Below, piece after piece: positions 57,414 through 64,000 of a DNA stretch of 64,000 nt (positions within the stretch are counted from its first letter, which is position 1; every line of letters starts with the position of its first letter). The stretch covers positions 17,656,301 through 17,720,300 of the forward strand of contig CM055909.1 of the NCBI GenBank assembly GCA_029582155.1. The letters are read 5' to 3'. Under the pieces are notes generated by a model. It worked only from the letters and a program-made list of their open reading frames with translations. It did not search any database and was not told where the DNA came from. The position numbers and the translations under genes were made by a program. This DNA comes from Panopea generosa. Taxonomy: Eukaryota > Mollusca > Bivalvia > Adapedonta > Hiatellidae.

Positions 57414-60400
57414 CTATCGTTTGAACACAAAAATAAAAGGTTTTAAATGATACCATGACTTTTATTACATACTGTACATAAATATCTCCAGACTTAACTG
57501 TTATTGTAAGATGCAACGATTCCATACTGCTTCAGAAACAACTTATCGAGTTGACTCAGCATTGTTATAATTTGAAGTTTTGTTGCCCTATTATAATAGT
57601 TACATGTACAAGTATTGTGATTTTTGAAGAAACAAGCATCATGTTTTCTCAAGTCAAAGTAAAAGTAACTGTCGTGAGGCTGAATTTTGGTTGTTATTAT
57701 AGTATGCTGTGCGGGTCGTCCTCCATGACATGGCCGAGTGTTCTAAAGCACCAACTCGTGATCAATAATCTCTCACCGCTTAAGCCGTAAGTTCGACTCT
57801 TGCTCGCTCCATAACCTTTATGTTGGCCAGCGTCTTGCAATCGCCCTTACCAATTAAACTGAATATGCCATATATAACCTTAAATGTGTTGAAAACGGCA
57901 AAAACGCCAATCCCAAAATTAAAAATAGTACGCTGCTGTGAATGTTGCTTTTCAAAAGTAATTGTCTGAGTTTTGATTAATTAATACGATATTATTTTAT
58001 GCATGAACGTAATGCAACTGGTTATAGTGTATAATTAACTATGATTATCCTATATAGCCAACTTGGATATAAGAACTACCCTTTTCTCGAGGCTTTTACA
58101 AATTTCAGCTGAATACCTATACACTTCCTGCAACTTCGAAACTACACTCGGCTTAATATCAGGCAATGTTTCATTCCAGTTAGCTGCCACGGGAAGTCCA
58201 CAGAGTTTCCTGAACTCGTTGTATCGAGCAACACCATGATCCCTGCCTCTATAATTAAAAACCGTGAATAGTTTTGACAATATTTTATTTTTACATTTGG
58301 TGTGGAGAGCGTAATCGCGTGGCAGAGCAAAACACTTTTTTTCCGCATATGATCAGTACTGGTTCCACCCAAGAACATCTCGAGTGTGATTTGCCTTACT
58401 TGTTTCACAATCAAAGTAAAATAAATTAGTTTCATTCAGATCATTTTCACTGAAAAAATATCTATCTATGTAAATTATATTTCCAACACTCTTGTTTACA
58501 CATTATGAAATCATAAAACTTAAATACAAGGTGTAGTCTACATAATTAACAATGCTATATTATAATTGATTGATCTTTGAAAGCCTGAATTCAAAGTGTT
58601 TAAACGCTTTATTTGCATTTCTGCTTAAACATATAGGTTTGTTAATTACCGATTTATTTGAAACAAGATTGAATAGCTTTTTAACAACTTAATTTACATG
58701 AATCGAAAAGACAAAACAATTCCAGTGGCGATGACACATCAAGTAAAATTACAGAACAAATGAGAACTACATAACTTTAAGTACAGTGTAGTTTTTTACC
58801 TTTGAATATTTAATGCTACCAGATCAAATTGTGGTATACCATTTTCGTTTGGAAATAGATTATCTCGCAGAACGTCTGATATCTCACTAAAATGTATAAG
58901 GGATTATATAATCCAAAACAATTATATACACCAAATTTACCTTGAAGTTTTTATCTTTAACGCGCAGTGTATGGCTGAAATAGAGTTATGCGTATCAAAA
59001 TATATAGAAAAAGGGCTCACTGTACAAAAACAATCAATTATCAAACAGATTGAAAAAAACAACAAAAAAAAAACAAGACAAAACACATTATCATAATAAT
59101 GTAGAAAAAGAATGACAATTTAACTACAATAATGGACATGACACTCATTCAGTCTTTCCTCTCAACAGAAATCGATAGTGATTACAGCCTTACGTAACCA
59201 CAATATGTGAGATGATAAAAATCGGCACAATTAACATGACACCCATTCATTGGAGTCCTTCCCCTCTGTATAGATCGACAGTGCTTCTAGCCTTTCGCAA
59301 CCACAATAATGGACATGAAACCCATTCAAAAGAGTGTTTACCCTCTCCAGATACTGATACTGATTCTAGCATTACCTAATCACAATAATGGACATGCCAA
59401 AAATCAGTATAATTGACATGGCATCCATTCAGATATGCCCTTCCCGTCAGTAAAGGTCAACAGTGTTTTTAACTTGACTTAATCAATGATGGTTGACGTA
59501 ACAAAAGTCCTTACAATGGACATGACGCCCATTCAGATGAACCCTTCCCCTCTATAGAGATCGACAATGATTTTGGCAGTATCTAATCACAATGATTGAC
59601 ATGACAAAAATCAGCATAATGTACATGACATCCATTCAGAGAAGTCCTTTGTAGTTGCAGAGATTGACAGTGATTCTAGCATTACCTAACCACAATGATG
59701 GAAATTACTAAAATCATTACAAAGGACATGACACATATTTAGAGGTACCCTTTCCTATTTAGAGATCGACAGGGATTCTAGAATTACCAAAGCACAACAA
59801 TGAACACGAACATAAATCACTACAATGGACATGACACCCATTCAGAGGAGTCCATTCCCTCTAAAGAGATCGAATGTGATTCTAACATTTCCGAACCACA
59901 AACATGGATATGGAAACAATCAGCCCAATGGACATAATATCCATTTAGATAAGTCCACCTCACTAGAGATTGGCAGTGATTAAGCCCCGCATAATCACAA
60001 TAACGGGCATGATAAAAGTCAGTAAAATGAACTTGACACCTATTCACAGGAATCTTGACCATATGCAGAGATCAACACTTGTTCTAGTCTAACCTGGAAC
60101 CGTCCGTGTTTTATCACAGAGTACGTCCAAACATATTCACACTAAACTAATGAATAACAAATGCATGTCCAGAGTGGCAGCGCTTAGACTACTGTCTAAA
60201 GTACAGACCGTCGCATTATGGCTGAACAAAAGTTGAAAGCGATGTTAAACACCCTGCAACAACTGGTCAATTATTTAGGCAAGCAAATATCGATTCACCT
60301 GTTGGCTGGTGGGCTATTGTCGGCAATAACCCCTCTTATAAGTGCTGCGTTATAGTTGTGATACACGGCTGGGTAGAAGAAGTGTTTATGTAAAGGTTTC

Positions 60401-60437
60401 ACCGGAACATTCTGAATGTAGTCACGATTCCGTAGAC
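57244..60437 (-). CDS. Animal haem peroxidase gene, four 3'-side exons (partial)
   Basis: Animal haem peroxidases (myeloperoxidase, peroxinectin, peroxidasin family) use hydrogen peroxide to oxidise halides or organic substrates and are usually secreted or vesicular. Four minus-strand exons (60,437-60,299; 58,886-58,800; 58,248-58,117; 57,413-57,244) join in matching phases with GT/AG introns and give about 176 codons without a stop. In order they encode the PLHKHFF...LIRGV region, FDLVALNIQRGRDHGVARYN, EFRKLCGLP, VDDIDLFTGGLCE, GPLIGCLLVKQF and GDRFWYE. The Asn of the Y-N motif corresponds to the residue that contacts the proximal haem ligand in myeloperoxidase. The part with the distal His, Ca site and proximal His lies upstream, beyond 61.7 kb or off the window; the last exon, usually holding C-D-N, was not found. 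All exons look intact. Introns contain SINEs and a 103-bp minisatellite. Confidence 0.92.
57705..57915 (+). mobile_element. tRNA-Leu-like SINE (family C) in a peroxidase intron
   Basis: Head ATGGCCGAGTGTTCTAAAGC with B box CGTAAGTTCGACTCTTGCTCG; tail GAATATGCCATATATAACCT then AATGTGTTGAAAACGGC. Opposite in orientation to the host gene, between exons y and z. Confidence 0.8.
58117..58248 (-). CDS. Haem peroxidase exon y (RGRDHG motif)
   Basis: Acceptor TTTAATTATAG, donor GTATAG|GTATTC at 58,116. 132 bases. It encodes GRDHGVARYNEFRKLCGLPV and LPDIKPSVVSKLQEVY. A second GT downstream (AAAAGG|GTAGTT at 58,079) would give the wrong phase for the next exon, so I chose 58,117. Confidence 0.93.
58290..58440 (+). 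mobile_element. Family B SINE in a peroxidase intron
   Basis: The head is truncated; GTGTGGAGAGCGTAATCGCGTG and TTTTTCCGCATATGATCAG lead to TCCACCCAAGAACATCTCGAG and TTTCACAATCAAAGTAAAAT. It lies between exons x and y, antisense to the gene. Confidence 0.7.
58800..58886 (-). CDS. Haem peroxidase exon x
   Basis: Acceptor ACATTTTAG, donor CAAAG|GTAAAA. 87 bases in phase with both neighbours. It encodes EISDVLRDNLF and QFDLVALNIQ, the lead-in to the family's most conserved motif. Confidence 0.9.
59120..60105. repeat. 103-bp minisatellite within a peroxidase intron, 9-10 copies
   Basis: Unit landmarks: ACCACAATGATGGACATGAC, AAAAATCAGTACAATGGACA, TGACACCCATTCAGAGGAGT, CCTTCCCCTCTAGAGATCGA, CAGTGATTCTAGCATTACCT. 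Copies 59,588 and 59,691 are 103 bp apart. Units are 15-25% diverged, so it is an old array. It fills most of the intron between exons w and x. Confidence 0.9.
60168..60262 (+). mobile_element. Family A SINE, 3' fragment, in a peroxidase intron
   Basis: GTGGCAGCGCTTAGACTACTG, GACCGTCGCATTATGGCTGAA and GAAAGCGATGTTAAACACCC match the 3' end of family A. The head and centre are absent, and the fragment lies about 40 bp from exon w. Confidence 0.75.
60299..60437 (-). CDS. Haem peroxidase exon w
   Basis: Acceptor TTTGCTCAG at 60,438 and donor CAG|GTGAAT at 60,298. 139 bases: two bases completing a codon, 45 codons, two bases. It encodes NVPVKPLHKHFFYPAVYHNY and NAALIRGVIADNSPPAN, matching the stretch before the E-V-x-x-x-L-F segment in the family (F-F-x-P ... 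L-x-R-G-L-x-x-x-P-A). Confidence 0.85.
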
Positions 60438-60797
60438 CTGAGCAAATGTATAAAATATGTATTTGAATATTGAATATATATTTTTATCGCAGATCTGCTA
60501 TTATTTTTTAGCGATTCATTATGTTATGGTAAAAATGATTTGTCTTGGTTTATCATTAATGTCATATCTAGAGTTGATAGAATACACATACTCATATTAT
60601 ATAAAACCTTAAATGTATACAAACGTAAAGATGGAACTAGTTTTTCATAAGTAAATATAAAATGTATCACGACTTTGTACACATTGCCGAATTTTCCGCA
60701 ATTTCAATAAAGTTACAAATGAGTTGAATACAATAGAAAACAACCTTTAACCGTGATTGTCACTTCTTACATCTACATCAGAAATAATGTTATACTA

Positions 60798-61732
60798 CAG
60801 TTGATACTCACCAACTCGAACTCTGATATTTCGAATTTCCGGTTATCTCAAATTTGAAGTTCGGTCCCGTTTTTTCCCCTTCTATTTCTATATTAATTAA
60901 CTCCGGATATATCAAATTCCAGTATTTCGAATTATTCACTATTTCGATTCTGTTTTTGGGTCACTTCATCCTAAAATCTATTGATTTCTCACTCGTTATT
61001 TCGAATTTTTATCACCGCGTAAAGATGAAAGGCAAACCGTCGAAGGTGATAATTTCTGTAATTTATCGCTTCATGTGTCGGTACTGGCAGGTAAGTTAAT
61101 TGTGTCATCAAATTGTTATGATATAAACACGAGCGATACACACGCTAATTATACAAACAACGCCGAAGTGTTAGAAGAAGTTTTTGACATGTGCTATTTT
61201 CGTCTTAGTTCTTATTTGTAAAATTGTTGTAACCATTGCTTGTATATAACCTGTGTTTATATTTCAGTTGCACATTCTATTTATTTGATATTCATGTAAT
61301 TAAAAAGTATAAAAATTAAAAGTATATTTTGTTATCTATTATATCACACTCAAAAATATAAAATGTTCACGCACTGTGCAAATAGGCATTTAGCTTACAC
61401 ACGGATAACAACACACAACATACGTTTGCGTAGAAGGAAGTAACGCATGTAAACACTAGAATTTACCACGATTTAAGATAAATCCACAGTATACATCAAT
61501 ATAAACAAAGTTTATAGCATGTGTAAATATAACCACAACGTGTTATAGTTAAAAAACAAACAAAAACAAATAGAGGTATTTATAGGTATAACGTGTATAT
61601 TTTTAACGATTTATGAAGTGGGTGGGGTAACGGTAAAAAGTTGAACAAACATAGACTCCTGATAAATCGAACTTCGGATATTTCGAATTATTTTCAAGGT
61701 CCAACGGAATTCGAAATAACGAGTTTTGACTG
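60798..61732. mobile_element. Pogo/Tigger-like non-autonomous transposon
   Basis: The ends CAGTTGATACTCACCAACTC and, inverted, CAGTCAAAACTCGTTATTTC are followed on both sides by TTTCGAATT and further ATATTTCGAA / GTTCGATTT blocks. TA flanks the element at 60,796-60,797 and 61,733-61,734. The 935 bp include an 81-codon frame at 60,854 that mostly reads end sequence; no transposase core. The ends are typical of Tigger/pogo elements. Confidence 0.8.
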
Positions 61733-61840
61733 TACTAGTATTAACATGTAACTAATTATTTTAATCTAATCAAGTTTGACTTCTCTTCCAATGCGACACA
61801 TATCGCGATACTTAATTATCAGAACAATACGTATTCGACT

Positions 61841-64000
61841 TACAGTGAGACAACCGGGTAGATGGTCAGGCAAAAATCTCTGATGTATTCATCAGACATT
61901 GACACCGCCGGGTAGTGATTGGATTAACTATCTAATATATTCAACTTACATTGAAACAGGCGAGTAAATGGTTGGTAAAATATCTAATCTATTCAACTGA
62001 CATTGGGATGTAATTTGATCGGGTAAAAATATTTGATATATATTCATGGCATAGCTGATTAATTCAACTGACATTAAGACAGCCGGGTAGATATGGTTGA
62101 TGAAATATCTGAATTATTCAATTGACATGTGACAGGCGGGCAGATTGACGGGTAATATTAGCTGATGTATTCCATTGACATTAACACAGGAGGATAGTTC
62201 ATTGGGTTAAATATCTGATGTATTCACTTAATATCAAGACAGGTAGATATACATGTATAATCAGCTAAAAAGCTGATTTATTCAACGGACACTAAGACAA
62301 GCGTGCAGATTGTCAGGTAATAATCCCTGATGTTTTCAACAGACTTTGAGACAGGCAGGCAGACGGTAAGGTTAATTATATATTGGATTCAACTGACATT
62401 AAGACAGGTGGGTATATGATCAGGTAAAATATGTTAAGTATTCAACTGACATTTTGACAGGCGGGCAGATGGCCAGGTAAGAATATCAGATGTATCCAAC
62501 TGACATTAACAGCGGCGGATAGATGGTTATGTAAAATAGCTGATGTATTAAACTGATATTAGAAATGGCGAGTATATTGTCAGATAAAATAGGTAATATA
62601 TAAAACAGACATTGTTACAGGCGAGCCAATGGTTAAATAATAATTGCTTATGTATTAAACTGACATTGGAAATGGCGAGTGTATTGTCAGATAAAATATG
62701 TGATATATAAAACAAACATTGTTGCAGGCAAGCCGATGGTTAAATAATAATTGCTTATGAATTAAACTGATATCAAGACTTGCGGTCAGATGATCATGTT
62801 TAATGTCTGATGTATTAAACTGACATAGAGAAATGGTTGTATATTGTAAGATAAAATATGTGATACATTAAGCCGGCATTGTGACAAGCGGGCAGATGGT
62901 CATGTGATAATATCTGATGTATTTAACTTATATTGAGGCCGTCGGTCAAATTGTCATTTCAAAATGGCTGATGTATTAAATTGATATTGATAAAAGCCAG
63001 TATATGATCAGGTGATATATGTGATTGTATACAGTTGGTTAGTTGGTCGGGTTAAATATCTGATATATTCCACTGACATTGAGACAAGCGTGCAGGTGTT
63101 CTGGTAAATACCGATGTATTCGACGGACATTCAAGCAAACGGGCTGTTGTTCTGGTAACATATCTGATGTCTTGACATTGAGACAGGCGGGCAGTAGCTC
63201 TGCTATGTATCTGGTGTATTCAACTGACATTGAGACTAAAGGGCAGATGATCTTGTAAAATAGTTAACGTATTCAACTAACAATAAGACAGGCGGATAGT
63301 TGGTCAGTATAATATATGATGTATCCATCTGACATTGAGACAGGCAGGTAGATGGCTGGTTAAATTCTCCAATATTTTCAACTGGCATTGTGACAGAAGA
63401 TGGTCAGGTAAGAATAGATTATGTATTCAACTGACACTAACAATCGCGGGTAGATGGCCATGTATAATGTCTTATATTAACTGACATTGAGAAAGGCGAG
63501 TATATTTTCGGATAAAATATGTGATATATTCAACTGACATTTTGACAGGCGGGCATATGGTCAGGTTATACTAGTTTAAGTATTTAACTGACATCGAGAC
63601 AGGTGAATATGTAATCAGATAGAATAGCTGATGTATTCAGCTGACATTAAGACAGGCGGGTAGATGGTCCGGTAAAATATTTGATGTATTCAGCTGACAT
63701 TGTGACAGGCGGATAGATGGCCGGGTAAAATGTTTGATGAATTCTGCTGACATTGTGACAGGCGGGTAGATGGTCGAGTATAATGTTTGCTGTATTCAGC
63801 TGACATTGTGACAGACAGATAAATGGTCGGGTATAATGTTTGATGTATTCAGCTGACAATGTGACAGGCGGGCAAATGGTCGGGTATAATGTTTGATGTA
63901 TTCAGCTGACATTGTGACAGGCGGGCAGATGGTCCGGTTTAATGTTTGATGTATTCAGCTGACATTGTGACAGGCGGGCAGATGGTCGGGTATAATGTTT
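61841..64000. repeat. 53-bp minisatellite, about 40 copies, running off the right edge
   Basis: Unit TGATGTATTCAGCTGACATT then GTGACAGGCGGGCAGATGGT then CGGGTATAATGTT. The last 350 bases are nearly identical unit to unit, while units left of about 63,400 are increasingly diverged and vary in length. Open frames in it are by-products. Confidence 0.96.

Noticed and set aside
57149-57424. 91-codon plus-strand frame
   Set aside because: Antisense shadow of peroxidase exon z; the minus strand carries the family motifs and splice sites.
58080-58116. Longer form of peroxidase exon y using the donor at 58,079
   Set aside because: It would put the next exon out of phase and add residues not seen before the DDIDL motif in the family.

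Overview
The window looks like intron-rich, repeat-dominated eukaryotic nuclear DNA, most likely from a bivalve mollusc or a close lophotrochozoan. The evidence is: coding sequence broken into short exons by GT/AG introns; strongly AT-rich spacers; many tRNA-headed SINEs with 5' tRNA-like regions and shared tails; Tc1-like, hAT-like and pogo/Tigger-like DNA transposons; foldback MITEs; and an unusual load of minisatellites. I see no bacterial operon, Shine-Dalgarno site, CRISPR array or viral genome. The organism assignment is inference from composition and repeat style, not from a diagnostic gene.

Layout. 1-9.5 kb: a weak two-exon gene candidate, SINEs, a foldback MITE, and a DNA transposon (5,356-7,780, 5-bp target duplication) with a Tc1-like transposon nested inside it. 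9.5-17.8 kb: mostly unremarkable AT-rich DNA with several SINEs, a cluster of five CTGAATTCAG palindromes and the last codons of a LINE. 17.8-24.7 kb: about 6.9 kb of AT-rich satellite (unit about 75-77 bp), abutting a 46-bp minisatellite, followed by two 5S rRNA-derived pieces. 30.4-31.8 kb: a pseudogene of an L-xylulose-reductase-like short-chain dehydrogenase, split by a 923-bp transposon whose 5-bp target duplication restores the reading across the gap. Two more broken copies of the same gene lie on the other strand at 36.3-36.6 and 42.1 kb, in a duplicated segment. 32.5-34.3 and 39.5-41.4 kb: large 47-bp and 49-bp minisatellites. 42.6-46.6 kb: a long CATC/GATG-type hairpin and a decayed second Tc1-like transposase sharing the same leader. 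47.5-53 kb: SINE pairs, a cluster of GCGTTAA-type motifs and two unassigned candidate exons. 54.6-55.0 kb: a 44-bp array.

57.2-60.4 kb, minus strand, holds the only gene I am confident is real and probably functional: four exons of an animal haem peroxidase, with matching splice phases. One of its introns contains a 103-bp minisatellite, and two others contain SINEs. The 5' exons lie beyond a Tigger-like element (60.8-61.7 kb) and a 53-bp array (61.8-64.0 kb) that runs off the right edge.

There is no multi-gene pathway in the window. The story is one peroxidase gene embedded in mobile and tandem repeats, plus a dispersed family of dehydrogenase pseudogenes. I did not find a convincing new protein system. 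The most interesting signals are the dated nested insertions, the palindrome clusters and the density of unrelated minisatellites.
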